Positions 36,601 to 47,880 are shown, counted from the first letter of the stretch. The stretch: DNA of 64,000 nt from Euphorbia lathyris (GCF_963576675.1 NC_088911.1:60783756-60847755); one strand, 5' to 3'. A program made the numbers and translations. Notes: a model not told the origin generated them from the sequence alone.

Positions 36601-37290
36601 GTTCAAACCCTCAAACCGGCCTCTTGCCAACAAACATCGTTCTATTTCGGAGGAGTACTCAAATGACTTGTTCAATGGCTCCTCATCCAAATGCTCATTA
36701 TTACCTATTCCCGAAGAGGTTTCCGAAAAAGTCCTGTCACAAAATTCTTCAACAAAAAGATCAATAGAGTCTACAGAATTTAGAAAGTTACAATCCACCA
36801 AAGTATTAGATGGAAATTTCATGGAATTGTAAACGTTAAATTCTACCTCTTCGTCTTGCAACCGCAGAATGAGCTTACCTTCGTGGACATCAATAAGAGT
36901 CCTACCAGTTGCAAGAAATGGTCGTCCTAGGAGGATTGGTACCGAGTCGTCTTCCGCCATATCGAGCACTACGAAATCGGCGGGAAAAATGAACTTGTCC
37001 ACTTTTACTAAGACATCCTCCACCACCCCTTTTGGTCGGGCAATGGATCTATCGGCCAGCTGGAGCGTCATATTGGTAGGCTTTGGTTCCCCCAGGCCGA
37101 GCTTCCTGAATACAGATAAAGGCATTAGATTGATGCTAGCACCTAAATCGCATAAAGCTCTTCTAAACTCAACATTTCCAATCGTGCAGGGAATAGAAAA
37201 ACTACCTAAATCCTTGAGTTTAGGGGGGAGTTTGTTTGTTATGATTGTGGAGCATTCCTCCGTGAGCGCTACCGTTTCATTATAGTCCAA
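33658..37290 (-). CDS. Athila-3 pol: protease, reverse transcriptase, RNase H, integrase
   Basis: 1210 codons in the same frame as gag. Aspartic protease has [10 protein letters not shown] at residues about 48-57 in place of the usual D-T/S-G. Reverse transcriptase runs about 310-520 with [10 protein letters not shown] and the catalytic FMDD box. RNase H follows ([24 protein letters not shown]). Integrase has its H-H-C-C zinc finger ([19 protein letters not shown]) and a D-D-E core ([24 protein letters not shown]). The GPY module (RWSGPYTI) is near the C-terminus. No chromodomain is present, as expected for Athila. All catalytic residues are present, so the enzymes could be active if expressed. 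Confidence 0.95.
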   Translation of the reverse strand: MDYNETVALTEECSTIITNKLPPKLKDLGSFSIPCTIGNVEFRRALCDLGASINLMPLSVFRKLGLGEPKPTNMTLQLADRSIARPKGVVEDVLVKVDKFIFPADFVVLDMAEDDSVPILLGRPFLATGRTLIDVHEGKLILRLQDEEVEFNVYNSMKFPSNTLVDCNFLNSVDSIDLFVEEFCDRTFSETSSGIGNNEHLDEEPLNKSFEYSSEIERCLLARGRFEGLNRDGRAKPKSSLEEPPTLELKPLPPNLKYVFLQPPNFLPVVISSLLTAEMEEALITVLQKHKGAFGWTIHDIKGISPTICTHRIFLEDKVKPSVQPQRRLNPNMKEVVKVEVIKLLDAGIIFPISDSPWVSPVQCVPKKGGTTVTENDQGELIPTRKVTGWRVCIDYRKLNEATRKDHFPLPFIDQMLERMAGHKFFCTLDGLSGYMQIPVDPSDQEKTTFTCPYGTFAYRRMPFGLCNAPATFQRCMMAIFSEMIEDFMEVFMDDFSVFGSSFNTCLSNLDKVLQRCEDTNLTLSWEKCQFMVQDCIVLGHKVSGEGIEVDPAKIEVIEKLPPPINVKGIRSFLGHAGFYRRFIKDFSKIATPLTQLLIKDAEFNFSDQCLLAFNTLKDKLINAPIMVKPDWNLPFELMCDASDLAVGACLGQRVDKLFRPIYYASKTLNEAQQNYSITEKEMLAVVFVFDKFRSYLVLSKIIVYTDHAALKYLMTNQDAKPRLIRWILLLQEFDIEIRDKKGVENVVADHLSRLQGEQGENSEAIEIKETFPDEAIYAVTSLPWYADMANFKASNVLPPHLTYEQRKKFFHDAKHYFWEEPFLFKCCTDNIIRRCIPEDEVNHVLHMCHTQEPGGHFGPSRTMEKVLQCGLYWPTLSKDSHNFVKSCDACQRSGNISRKHKMLQQGILVCELFDVWGIDFMGPFPKSHGNAYILVAVDYVSKWVEVVALPSNDSKVVGKFIKKNIFTRFGTPRTIITDGGSHFCNRQFNQLLLKYGVAHRVSTPYHPQTSGQVEVSNRELKRILEKTVNASRKDWSLKLDDALWAYRTAFKTPIGMSPYRLVFGKSCHLPVELEHKAYWALKFLNFDMQAAGEHRLLQLNTLDELRLGSYENAKLYKERTKRWHDKHIQIREFTKGDQVLLYNSRLRLFPSKLKSRWSGPYTIVNVHPSGAIEIQGPDNALLRVNGHRLKVYRGSDLPQPKETTSLAPP

Positions 37291-37311
37291 CTTCCTCTTT
37301 TTGGCGAGGAT

Positions 37312-39075
37312 TTATTTAAGAAACTTCGCGTATGTGGGCATTTGCTCCAATGCTTCCGCAAGGGGAATGTTAATATGAAGTTTCTTAAAGATTTCCAAAA
37401 ACTTGCCATATTGGTGATCCAATTTTTCCTTTTTAAGTCGTTGTGGAAAATGGAGCTTTGGTACGTAAGCTCTAATTGGGTCACACACATTTTTATTCTT
37501 TTCCGAGGAAGTTGCGTGTTCTGGACTCGAACCGGGGTTGCTTACCACTTCCGGTTCATTACTTACCTGTGGAGCTTGGGGGGTCGCCTTCGGAACCGGT
37601 GGTTCCAAACCCTTACCACTACGGAGAGTTATTGCTTGTGCGGTCTCCCAATCTTTCGACCTCGGGTCTTGTTCGGTGTTAGTCGGGGGAGACCCATGCT
37701 GTCCCTTTTGTTGGTGACCTAATTGGGCCACTTGTTGTTCCAAATCCCTGCAAAATGCTTCGTTGTTAGCAAGACGGGATGATATTTCTTTAAGAAGATC
37801 AATTACTATTATGTCTTGCGCACAGTTAGGGGGGTGTGAATTTTTTTCTTCTTGGTTAAGATAAGATTGGCCCAACCCTTGCCCCATAATTTTACCATGG
37901 GGTTCGGATGGTGGCTTCAACATGTTTCGCCTGTTATCGTAAGATGACATGTGTTGAAATCTCCATCCGTGATTGTTAATGTGTGTGTTACGATAAGAGT
38001 TATGATGAGAATTATACCTTTGTTGCTCCCCTACATAACTTACGCTTTCGAAGTCACCGGAAAAAGGGCTACCGGCTTGACAATCCTTACCTTGGTGGCC
38101 ACCACCACAATGAGAGCACATTAAGTTTTGTGCTGAGTTTTGGAGGCTCATTTGCACCATTAAGGCATCCAGTTTTTTGTTCATTTCGACCATAAAGGTG
38201 GTAGGAGCCTCGTCTTCTATGGCAAAGGTTTGGTGTTGCGAGGAGTCGGCAAGCCGATCTTCTTGCCATTGTATGCTTTTCTTAGCTAATTCGTGAATGA
38301 GCTCATATGCCTCGCTTGCCGACTTACGAAACAGATCCCCACCTGCGGCGGAATCAACAATTGCACGATTAGTCGGTGTTAGACCATGATAAAAAGTACT
38401 TACTAAATCGTGCTTAGGTATGTCGTGATGGGGACAGTTTCGGAGTAGCTTTCGGAACCTAGCCCAAGCTGAGTGAAGGGCCTCGTATCTAAGTTGCCGA
38501 AAGGAAGTGATATCTTTCTGTAATTTAACCGTTTTAGAGGGCGGGAAGTAGTAAGATAGGAATTCCTTTTCGAGTTCCTTCCATGATGTGATTGATCCCG
38601 CCTCTAATGAGTGCAACCATTCCAACGCTTGCCCTGTCAAGGAAAAAGGAAAAAGTTTTAGTTGGACGGCCTCTACCGGAACATTATTTTGCCGTGAAGT
38701 TTCGGCACACATAAGAAATTTATCAAGGTGTTCGTTAGGGTTTTCATGGGGTTCCCCTCCGAATTGACCAAATTGTTGGATTAATTGGATCATGCTAGGC
38801 TTTATTTCAAATGTGTCGACCGGAATGGTGGGGGCAACGATTCCATGGCGGATTTGAGGACGATGTGGAGCAAGAATCTCCAATATTGAACGCGTGTCGT
38901 TGCCTTCACCATTACGATCGTGATTCATAGGTTGTTCCGGCCCCCGTTGGTTGAGCTCGGGCTGATTAGCTCCATCGTGGAGATTTGTCATTCTTTCTCT
39001 ATGTAACCTACAAAGAGTACGTTCAATTTCGAGATCAATAGGCACGAGAGAATCACTTTTAGATCGGGTGTGCAT
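37312..39075 (-). CDS. Athila-3 gag
   Basis: 587 codons. The retrotransposon gag (capsid) domain is at about residues 110-270 (NPNEHLDKFLMCAETSRQNN, LTGQALEWLHSL, WKELEKEFLSYYF). A CCHC-like knuckle (CSHCGGGHQGKDC) is at about 318-330. The C-terminal region contains SSRLANNEAFCRDLEQQV, shared with Athila-1. Translation starts 130 bases from the primer site. A TAA at 37312-37314 ends it, but the same frame runs on into pol without further stops. In related elements gag and pol are continuous, so the stop is either a mutation or a read-through point. Confidence 0.92.
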   Translation of the reverse strand: MHTRSKSDSLVPIDLEIERTLCRLHRERMTNLHDGANQPELNQRGPEQPMNHDRNGEGNDTRSILEILAPHRPQIRHGIVAPTIPVDTFEIKPSMIQLIQQFGQFGGEPHENPNEHLDKFLMCAETSRQNNVPVEAVQLKLFPFSLTGQALEWLHSLEAGSITSWKELEKEFLSYYFPPSKTVKLQKDITSFRQLRYEALHSAWARFRKLLRNCPHHDIPKHDLVSTFYHGLTPTNRAIVDSAAGGDLFRKSASEAYELIHELAKKSIQWQEDRLADSSQHQTFAIEDEAPTTFMVEMNKKLDALMVQMSLQNSAQNLMCSHCGGGHQGKDCQAGSPFSGDFESVSYVGEQQRYNSHHNSYRNTHINNHGWRFQHMSSYDNRRNMLKPPSEPHGKIMGQGLGQSYLNQEEKNSHPPNCAQDIIVIDLLKEISSRLANNEAFCRDLEQQVAQLGHQQKGQHGSPPTNTEQDPRSKDWETAQAITLRSGKGLEPPVPKATPQAPQVSNEPEVVSNPGSSPEHATSSEKNKNVCDPIRAYVPKLHFPQRLKKEKLDHQYGKFLEIFKKLHINIPLAEALEQMPTYAKFLK

Positions 39076-39204
39076 AAAGTAAATAATTAAAGATTTATTA
39101 ACAGAAGAACAATGTTAGCCAATGTATATATAAACACTTTATACAAAAAGAATGCTCAAACTAACTATGAAACGTTTTTGTCTAATATTGTAGGAAATTA
39201 TAAA

Positions 39205-39222
39205 TCCCCGGCAACGGCGCCA
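39205..39222 (-). other. Athila-3 primer-binding site (tRNA-Asp type)
   Basis: Identical 18-base site to that of Athila-1 (17041-17058), placed six bases inside the 5' LTR that begins at 39229. Confidence 0.92.
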
Positions 39223-39228
39223 AAAACT

Positions 39229-41044
39229 TGATGCGCCGCGAGTCTAATGGTGTAATTTACGGATACAGAATGTTGGTGTGATATGTGTGAGCTACGGGAC
39301 TATGGATTTGATCTTTATAAATGCTCTAAATTCACTAGACGTCACGACTACTTAGGGGCAAGTGTACCCCGTCGTATCAAGTAATAATCCGGTTAAGACC
39401 GGGTATCGAATCCACGGGATTTATAATTACAAGTATTAAACTACTCGGTTTCGTAAGTTATTTAAGCGATGATTACTTTGGGGTAAAGTAAGACACAATG
39501 ACACGCTATTCCTATAATAGGCGACACAAATTTATGTAGCTAAAACTCTATGAAGTGGGATGTGTACGATAAGTTATAACTACGATAAATAACGACTCTA
39601 AATGTATACGGAAAATGGTTTATTCTTGCAAAGATGACTAAGTATAGTAAGACCGACCCGTTAAGTGCTTAGACTACGTGATTCCTAGTCAAGGCGTGTC
39701 TAATGCGGGGGAACTAGAAATTAGGGCCCGTAAGTTCCGTGGTTTGTCAATCCCTACGGTTTCCGGAACGTCACTTCCGGTAAGGCAACACCTATATAAT
39801 TCCCTAAAGATAGCCCGGATGGCGGCGGTAATCGCGTGCTCCTACACAATAGTCAATTATCAACGTCAAAACAAGCAATAAACATCAACGCGTAAAGGGA
39901 AATAGAGATTATGAATCATAAATTATAAATATGGAAAGTGTATAGATGAAATACAACCACGCCTAGTACATAGGAAGAGTACAAGCTAATTAGCAAGTAA
40001 AAAGGGAGAATTCGCCCTTGGAACTAGCTAACCGGACTCAAGGCCGTCTCCTAGGTCGTGGAGGTGGAGCTCTCGAGCTTGGTGATGAATGATGGAGCGG
40101 GACTTCGGTGGGACATCGGAGCAACCGAACAAGCTCTCGAGGGGGAGAGTCTAACTACAACAAACTTGAATCTAAATTACAAGAAAGGAAAAGAGTATAG
40201 TTTAGCTCTCTAGCATGTAATTGGTGTCCTTTGGAGTTGGAGAGCTACCTATTTATACACATCAAGCAAGGGTAATATGGTAATTTCACAAAGTACAAGC
40301 ATGGGGCAACATTATTTAGTGCAGAAAACCCATGATACGCCCCGCGTGGATAGGTGTACGCCCCGCGTAGATGCCCATTCCATCAGAAATCTCCTGTGTG
40401 TGGACCAATTCCTTGTCTATTTGTCCCAAATACGCCCTGCGTAGCTGAGGTACGCCCCGCGTATTTTCGTTTCTGAAGTTTATTGTTGGAATTGGAGTGT
40501 TTTACGCCGTGCGTAAATGGGTTAGGCCCCGCGTAAATGTGTCCCTGATCTTTTTGCATTAAAGAATTGTCTTATATGCCCCGCGTATAGAGTGGTACGC
40601 CCTGCGTATAGGTGGTTGACCAAGGGGGACAATGCAGTCTGACTTTCAGGATTAGGCCAATTATTGCCGACAAATGTCATACGCCCCGCGTAAAGTGTCA
40701 TACGCCCCGCGTATGCTGAGTCAATTCCACATGGTGCTTGCGGATAAGGCAATCATTTCTGGCACCATGTTTCACGCCCCGCGTAAGGGTTTTTACGCCC
40801 CGCGTATGTGGTAGATTCTTGCTCATTTCTTGTACCTGAAATACAACACTTTTAAGAGCCGAGTTAGCTTGACGATTTTATTTTCTAAACTAATAAAAAA
40901 TGACGGATTAAACTAAAAGTACGAGATTTATTTTTATTTCTTTATTTATTCAAAATACTTCTATTTTTACAATTAAACTTACTTATTCTATCCAAAATCA
41001 TCCCGTAAATCACGCTAAAAGATAGGGGTAAAATACCCCTATCA
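39229..41044 (-). repeat. Athila-3 right LTR (5' LTR)
   Basis: 1816 bp, the same length as the left LTR. The minus-strand TATA box is at 40250-40257 and the array at about 40336-40808. Two motif copies carry point changes (near 40524 and 40575) relative to the left LTR. Confidence 0.94.
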
Positions 41045-41049
41045 GCGTG

Positions 41050-42680
41050 CCTCGCCGTTTTTCCCGTATAACTGGCCCAGAGCTCGGAACACGCGGGGCG
41101 CCCCTCTTAGTGCGCCCCACGTATCTGAGTCTCTGGCCCAAACTGGCTTCAAACGCACCTCCTACGCAGGGCGTCCCCCTTGGTACGCCACGCGTAGGAC
41201 CTGACCTTCGGGCCATTTCATCATTTAAACTCCATCTTTATTTTTATTTTTGTTTTTCTTTTCTTTTGCGACGTCCTTGGAATAGACGTCATTTTAATAA
41301 CGCGGAGGGCCGTGCAACCCCGCACTTACCGTTTGTTTTGCACTAACAAAAATAAAAATAAAAATCAAATAAGCAACAAAATAATTAAACTAATTTATTG
41401 ATTCTTAAATTTTTTTCCGACACACTACCCCCCCTCGGAAATTAATTAAAAGTTCCGTTATTTGTTCTTAAATAAAAAGACGTTAACACAAAGGATCGGT
41501 TTGATTAAGAAATTTTAGTCTTGATTCTGAAGTTATAGAATTTATGCAAAGCCTAGGTTCGTACTAAATAAAAACATCGAGTCCTAACCCACAGGTCATC
41601 TCTATAATGAAATTTAAAAAGGCAATAAAAATGGGATAGTTGAAAATTTGACGAGAGCTTGAACGTACACAATTTAACCCGAAATATTTTGTGAGGTATT
41701 TTTGAGCCTAAAAGAGTTCGTACGAGAACTCTATTTCTTTCACAATTTTTTCGAGGGCTTTAACTCCACTCGATTCATAGAATTTGCACCTAATACAGGG
41801 TTAAGTACACTTATTTTGGTAAAAATGGCAATAGACGATAAAACGAACCCACTTAGGCTAATTCTTTTCTTAACTTATTTTTCTCGTTTTCATTAACCTC
41901 TAGGAAACCCCCTCGAGCCTATTAACCGACTTTTTTTTGTTATTACCCTTTTAACATTTAACCCTTTTTCCTCTTGTTTGAATACCAACAAAATCAAATC
42001 GCACCAAAACTACCCGAAATAAGCCAAGGCCTTAATAAGTAAGCACCATAAGCTTTCGAAATCGTCTTTGTACCGCTCTCAAAACAAAAAGAAAAAGAAA
42101 AACACAATAAAGAGCAAAAGGCATTCTCAAGCTCCACCCGAGAAATTTCGAGTTATATTTTACGAACTTACTAAGGCCAAAATAAAAACACGGTGCGATC
42201 ATCAAAATGGTGTTTGAACTCGAGTTTCTAAAAATTAACCACTAAAAATCCACCCACATTACAACCTCCCTCCGGGTTCATTTTTAATATTGCCTAGACC
42301 ATAACATAGGAGGAAAAACCCGGATGAAAATGCAAACTCAAAGTGACTTCGAGTAAGTGCAAAGGAGAGTGCAAAAAAACACCGACCCACCGAAATTTGA
42401 GCATAAGAGTAAAATCCCTTGGTGAGGTACTATCGGGTTCTCAAAAGATAATCGACACCCATTAATATTGCCTATTAAATTTGATCATGGAGATCTCAAA
42501 CAAGTTTTGGTTACTCATTTGTTTGCGTAGGTACTTACCGAACACTTTGCTTAAAACTTTAGCTTCAGTATCACGCACTTGGTAAAACCAACCGACGGTT
42601 TGTTTCTTAATGATCTCAATCCCTTGTCTTTCGATTTCTTTTACTTGAGAACAAGTAAAACTTTAAAGTCCGAGGAGGTT
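41050..42680 (+). other. Athila-2 3' region and polypurine tract
   Basis: Motif pairs at 41090/41111 and 41163/41184 (21 bp; 73 bp apart) continue the grid that Athila-3 interrupted at 29965. Non-coding sequence shared with Athila-1 and -3 follows, including the stem element near 41716-41735. The polypurine tract CGAGGAGG (42671-42678) lies two bases before the LTR. Confidence 0.75.
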
Positions 42681-44380
42681 TGATAGGGGCATTTCGTCCC
42701 TATCTTTTAGCGTGATTTACGGTTTAATTTTAGATGAAATAAATAAGTTTAATTGCAAAAATAGAATGTTTTAATAAAATAACGAAATAAAAATAAAATC
42801 CGTACTTTCGGTTAATTATCTTTATTTTTTATTAATTTAGGAAATAAAAACGTCAAGCTAACTCGGCTCTCGAGAATTGTATTTCAGGTACGAGTAAGGA
42901 GCAAAAATCCACTGACATACGCGGGGTGTGGAACACCAAGTCAGAAATGATTGCTCAATCCGCAGGCACCACGTGGGATTTACCCACTGTCACGCAGGGC
43001 GTCCTACCTTACACGCGGGGCGTATGAGCAATGATAAGCTCAATCATAAATGTCAGACTGCATGGTCTTCCAAGTCAACTACTGTCACGCGGGGCATCCC
43101 AACCTACACGCGGGGCATATATGGGAAGTTCTTCAATCTAAAATTCAAAGGACTCATATACGCGAGGCTCCGCTAGGCCACGCGAGGCGTAAAAGACTCA
43201 TTTCAGGCCATTAAATCTCAGGAGTTCAACCACGCGGAGCGTACCCCAGTCTACGCGGGGCGTGGTTGAGACAACAAGATCTGAATTTGGTCCACATGCA
43301 GGAGATTTCTGACGAAATGGGTCAATACGCGGGGCGTATCATGGGAATTCTGCAGAAATAATGTATCTCCATGCTTGTATCTTGTGAATTTACAATTTTA
43401 CCCCTGGCTTGATGTGTATAAATAAGGGTGATTAGCACTCATTTAGGCATTCAGATTTTACATAGCAAAACTCTATCACCTTGAGAGCTTGTTCGTTGAT
43501 TTTGGCATTCCGTCAAAGTTCCATTCCATCTCCGTTCACCAAGCTCGAGAATTCCTCCTCCAAGTCCTAAGAGACGGCCTTGAGTCCGATTAGCTAGTTC
43601 CGAGGGTGGATTCTTCCCTTTTCACTTGCTAATTAGCTTGTACTCTTCCTATGTACTAGGCTTGGTTGTACTCCATATTTACATTTCCCATATTTATAAT
43701 TTATGATTCATAATCTCTTTTTTTATATATGTGTGGATGTTCGTTACTTGTTTTGATATTTGTAATTGATTATTGTGTAGGGGAACGCGATTTCCGACGC
43801 CATTCGGGCTATCTTTAGGGATTCATATAGGTGTTGCCTTACCGGAAGTGACACTCCAGAAACCGTAGGAATTGACAAGCCACGGAACTTACGGGCCCTA
43901 ATTTCTAATCCCGAGCATTAGACACGCCTTGACTAGGAATCACGTAGTCTAAGTACTTCACGGGTCGGTCACACTACACGTAGTCGTCATTGCAAGAGTA
44001 AATCATTAACCGTATATATTGGGAGTCATTGTTTATCGTATTTATAACTTATCACCATCCATATCACTTCGTAGAGTTTTTGTTATATAAATTTGTCTCA
44101 CCCGTAGTTAGGAGTAGTTTGTAGTTGTTTTCCAAATCAACTCAAAGTATTCACCGCTTAGATAACGTATAAAACTGAGTCGTTTAATACTTGTAGTTAT
44201 AAATCCCGTGGATTCGATACCCGGTCTTAATCGGATTATTACTTGACACGACGGGGTACACTTGCCCCTAAGTAGTAGCGTCTAGTAGAGATAGAGCATT
44301 TAGGAAGATCACATCCGTAGTCATAACGAACTTACCATAATATATATTTCATAAGCTCTACCTAGGCGCCACGCGCATCA
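42681..44380 (+). repeat. Athila-2 right (3') LTR, complete
   Basis: 1700 bp. The array starts with motifs at 42918 and 42991/43012 (73 bp, then 21 bp). The TATA box is at 43417-43424. The AAGTGTACCCC block common to Athila LTRs is near 44250-44275 (inverted). Compared with the left LTR, one motif close to the TATA box has been lost by a short deletion near 43325. Confidence 0.92.
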
Positions 44381-44385
44381 ATGAT

Positions 44386-45003
44386 CAAGTCCAAATGAAG
44401 CAAATGATGAGGCTTTATAGTGACATTTTGAGGCTGGTTATTTCAAAATTCAAAATAACCATTGGAGGGAAACGACCCTCTTTTGTCGCTTTCATCATCA
44501 GTAGCTAGTGTACACCGCCAATGGTTGTTCTTCTCTTTTCCATTATGTCTTCAAGATGCCACACTTCTGAGTCTTGACAGAGGCAGACTGACTGTCTAAC
44601 CAAATGAGGGAAAGATTCCAAGTTGACCAGGGGTCCAAACCGTCCGGAGCTTCTACTTCTTTTCTTATTTGGTGATGCAATTGTTAGTGGTCCAGAGTCA
44701 ACATTTGATATTGTCTCTAATGCCTTGATTTTCTTTCTTCCGGAATCAATCTCTTTGTGGTATGCTTTCAGCTTCTGGATTCTTCCAACTATTGGCCTGA
44801 AGTTGATCTTTGGGCCTTTTATGCAAGCTTAAAGCCTTTATTTATATTCTTTTCTTATTACAATTAATCAAACATACACTTAACAAACACATTAGTCCAA
44901 ATAGATCAACATTTAATTTTAATGTTTCACTAAGTATAGGAATATTAACGTCTTTTGATATTTTTGTCATAATCAAAATTAGTGTGGAAATTATGTTTCA
45001 ACA
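44386..45003 (-). repeat. SIRE 5' LTR, 5' half (right of Athila-2)
   Basis: Completes the LTR started at 26150. The minus-strand TATA-like box is at 44413-44420. A palindrome with perfect 8-bp arms (GGTTATTT/AAATAACC) lies at 44436-44460. It ends TTCAACA at 45003, the mirror of TGTTG at the other end. Confidence 0.85.
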
Positions 45004-45560
45004 CACGAGTGTTTTCTACATCTATCTCGGCAATAGTCTTATATCTTGGCATACTCGGAAACAACCAATGATTGTCCAATCCTCTACTCAGAGTGAATAC
45101 AAAGGAATTGCTAATGCCACATCAGAACTTCTCTAGATTCAATCTCTACTTCAAGAACTCCAGTTTCCCATACCACATTCGGTTCAACTATGGTGTGACA
45201 ACATTGGTGTTATATATCTTACAGTTAATATAGTCTTTCATGCACGTACAAAGCATATTGAGTTGGACTATCACTTTGTTCATGAACATGTCGCCAATGG
45301 TTTTCTCTTAGTTTGTTTCACTCCCACTGATGACCAAGTTGATGATGTCCTCACCAAGCAATTATCAAGCTCTAGCTTAACCACTCTTCGTCAGCGACTT
45401 TATATACGATCTCTATATCAGCTTGAGGGGGCAGTTAAAGTATATAACCCTCTTTGTCAAATAGACTCCCTTTTCTACACAACCTCTGCTCTCTCTTTAT
45501 CATGTAAATCTCTTATCACAACCTATCTAGGGTTTATATATATACATATCATATACCCAT
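45004..45560 (+). pseudogene. Ty1/copia RNase H end, second copy
   Basis: Encodes LGNSLISWHTRKQPMIVQSS, STQSEYKGIANATSELL and IELDYHFVHEHVANGFLL in a mostly open frame with a few breaks, then the element's 3' tail. It is closely similar to 23860-24340. It starts at the SIRE LTR edge, so the SIRE element seems to have landed in this copy. Upstream pol is absent here. Confidence 0.82.
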
Positions 45561-45574
45561 GTAGTCATTAAGAG

Positions 45575-46895
45575 TATGTTTGGTAGGGCATAATGGACTT
45601 TGTAATGGAATGTTCATTACATTCTAAACTCATTACTATGTTTGGATGAAATTTATAATTTTATTGGAATGTAATGAGAATTCCATGACTTAAATTTTCT
45701 TCAATAAGTTTTGTAATCATGATTACTGAAGAAATCCATATGAATTCCCATTACATTCGACTATGTAATCCTGATTCATTCAATCTAACCTTTTCATTTA
45801 CTCTATTTTTACATCACATTATTATTAATTAAGACTAATTTCCAATTATTACTATTGTTATATATAATTATGGGAGATAAGGTGAAAAAATACTCCTAAT
45901 ATTTACAGTCAAGAGCAATTTTACCCTTAACGTTTAAAATGGTTCAATTTTACCCCTAACATTGGCAGCCAAGAGCAATTTTACCCTTAACGCTTAAAAT
46001 GGTTCAATTTTACTCATAACGTTGGAAACCAAGAGTAATTTTACCCCTAGTGTTGTCGAATTGGATCAATTTGAGAAATAATTCATCAAATTGTCTTCTC
46101 GGTCATTAATTTTGTCATCTACACTTCACATATGAGCCATTTTATCACTCATTAGTAATAGATCATAAACATATGATTAGATGTGATTTTTTTTTAAAAA
46201 AAATATGTTGTCTATTGTACGAGCTGGACAAAAAATTCAAAATATTTCGCCGATTCTATAAATATTAATCTCCAATTCTATTATTAAATCACAGAAAATA
46301 TGAAATCCTTTTTTTAAACGAATTGATATGCAACTGGTGTAGGATTAAGAATAAAATATTTGTGTTTTATAATGATGTCTGAAATTGACCCAACTTGTCA
46401 ACATTAGGGCAAAATTGAACGTGAATTATTAGTAACAGATCACAAATATATGATTAAACGTGATTTTTTTTTCAAAAAAAATATACTGTATTTTTTACGA
46501 GTTGGACAAAAAAAAATTCAAATGTTTCATAGAATTTAAAAATATTAATCTTTAATTCTATTATTAAATCACAAAAAATATGAAATCTTTTTTTAGAATC
46601 ATCTTATGTGTAATTGATACAAAATAAGAAACAAAATATTTGTGTCTTGATCCAACTTGCCAATATTGGGGGCAAAATTGCTCTTGACTACGAACGTTAG
46701 GGGTAAAATTGCATCATTTTAGACGTTAAAGGTAAAATTGCTCATTTCTATAAATGTCAATGGTATTTTTCTACCTTATCCAATATTTATAAGAGTAAAT
46801 AGAAATTTATGATTACGCATAGCAAAACAAACATGGTAATGTAATGGTAATTACATTACATCAATTGCAAAATTTTACTAACCAAACATGGTAAT
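45575..46895. mobile_element. MITE-like element with TTTGGT ends, containing a foldback insertion
   Basis: Starts ATGTTTGGTAGGGCATAATGG and ends with ACCAAACATGG. It matches the MITE at 24405-24896 in its first 150 bases. The centre is filled by a foldback element (45872-46781). Boundaries are approximate because the right end has repeats of TAATGTAATGG to about 46980. Confidence 0.5.
45872..46781. mobile_element. Foldback (long inverted repeat) element
   Basis: The left end (GGAGATAAGGTGAAAAAATA) is mirrored at the right (minus strand GGATAAGGTAGAAAAATACC). Both ends continue with inverted copies of a unit containing GAGCAATTTTACCCTTAACG. Inside, two related segments of about 290 bp (about 46150-46330 and 46425-46600) form a direct repeat. 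Non-coding. Mutator-like foldback elements in plants look like this; the family is not certain. Confidence 0.65.
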
Positions 46896-47054
46896 GTAAT
46901 GGTTATTCCATTCCATTACATTACAACATTGATTACATTACAATCTTAATTACATTATATTGCATTACGTAATGGTTATTTTCAATATACGGTTTACTTT
47001 CTACAGGATCCGACTTATATTTTTTTTTGTTAAAAAAATAAAAATAAAAGAGGA
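46896..47054. other. AT-rich spacer with ATTACATT repeats
   Basis: Simple AT-rich sequence with repeated ATTACATTAC words and a T-run. Nothing else recognised. Confidence 0.4.
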
Positions 47055-47880
47055 GGGATGATGCGAGTAAAAAGAGCAAATTTATGAGGATGATCATTCA
47101 TGGAAAAGAGCTTCAAAGTTTTAGTTTTCAACCAGAAATGGAAGAAACAGGCAGAAATTACAGTTCAAGCAAGAATCCTCACGAACAGCCTCTCAGTAGA
47201 ACAGAACAGTTTAAACAACAGCATTAACGGGCCATTTGGAAGGAAAACGGATAAACGCGCGGGTCGAGCAAGCTACAGGAGAGAGAAAGAGAGAAAAACG
47301 TGGAAAGCAAGACAGCTTTCCATCTTGCGCCAAGTGTAGGGGGATTGTTTACTTGTCCTTATTTTTACCTTTTTATGACTTTTTGCCCTTGTAATTAGGG
47401 TTGATGTAAGGGGAGTATAAATAGGAGGAATATTATTGTAATAGGGATTTGGGCATTACCGCCACCACTAGTTTTTATATTCTGTTTTTATTTTCCGTTG
47501 CAAGAATGTTTTTGGGAAGAACAAGCTGTTCACTCATGACAATGAGTGAGTAGTTCTTATGCAGGCATAGCCAGCCATTTAGATGGCGACTGTAAGTATC
47601 TTTTATCAATGAATGAAGTATTTTTTATCCATGATTGAGTGTTATTAGCATGCTTAAAGAATAGATTAAGATCGAGTCTATTTGATAGTTACCGAGGATG
47701 ACACGAAAGTGCTCCGACGTAATAGAAACAGCTAATCAGCATATGTTGTAGTGGACGGACACGAAAACTACCATATATTGGGATTTCTTTATGAATGCTC
47801 TCTGTTACTTAATGCTTGTTTGTATGTTAGCACAAGGACACTTGGTTAATATTACTTACTTAGTAAAACGGAAATTCCTA
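47055..47880 (+). repeat. LTR-like repeat X, second copy
   Basis: Same family as 8998-9480 plus 18851-19458, in opposite orientation and uninterrupted. GTATAAATAGG at about 47417-47427 would be its TATA box, followed by an R/U5-like stretch. It borders the Tat LTR at about 47885. Homology fades after about 47870. Confidence 0.5.

Larger units (their letters stand above)
29966..41044 (-). mobile_element. Athila-3, young and nearly complete Ty3/Athila element
   Basis: 11079 bp with TSD GCGTG (29961-29965 and 41045-41049). Both LTRs are 1816 bp (29966-31781 and 39229-41044) and differ at roughly 20 sites by eye, about 1 percent, mostly transitions. Gag (37312-39075) and pol (33658-37290) are long and open, separated by a single in-frame stop. 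The primer site is 39205-39222. It lacks the accessory ORF of Athila-2. Confidence 0.96.
26736..44380 (+). mobile_element. Athila-2, non-autonomous Ty3/Athila element that keeps an accessory ORF
   Basis: Termini TGATAGGGG...GCGCATCA with the 5-bp duplication ATGAT (26731-26735 and 44381-44385), inserted in a SIRE LTR. The left LTR is 26736-27802 and the right LTR 42681-44380. Between them are only the promoter cluster, one accessory ORF (28456-29712) and the 3' region. The primer site, gag and pol are missing. Athila-3 (29966-41044) is inserted in it. Net internal length without Athila-3 is about 3.8 kb. Confidence 0.9.

Noticed and set aside
35668..37285. Plus-strand ORFs opposite Athila-3 pol and gag
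   Set aside because: Shadows of a strongly supported minus-strand polyprotein; no domains, promoter or splice signals.
33658..39075. Endogenous pararetrovirus
   Set aside because: LTRs, an integrase, a tRNA-Asp primer site and target duplications show a Ty3/Athila retrotransposon.
47100..47339. 79-codon ORF
   Set aside because: It lies within repeat X upstream of its TATA box, and the other copy (about 19200-19420) does not keep the frame.
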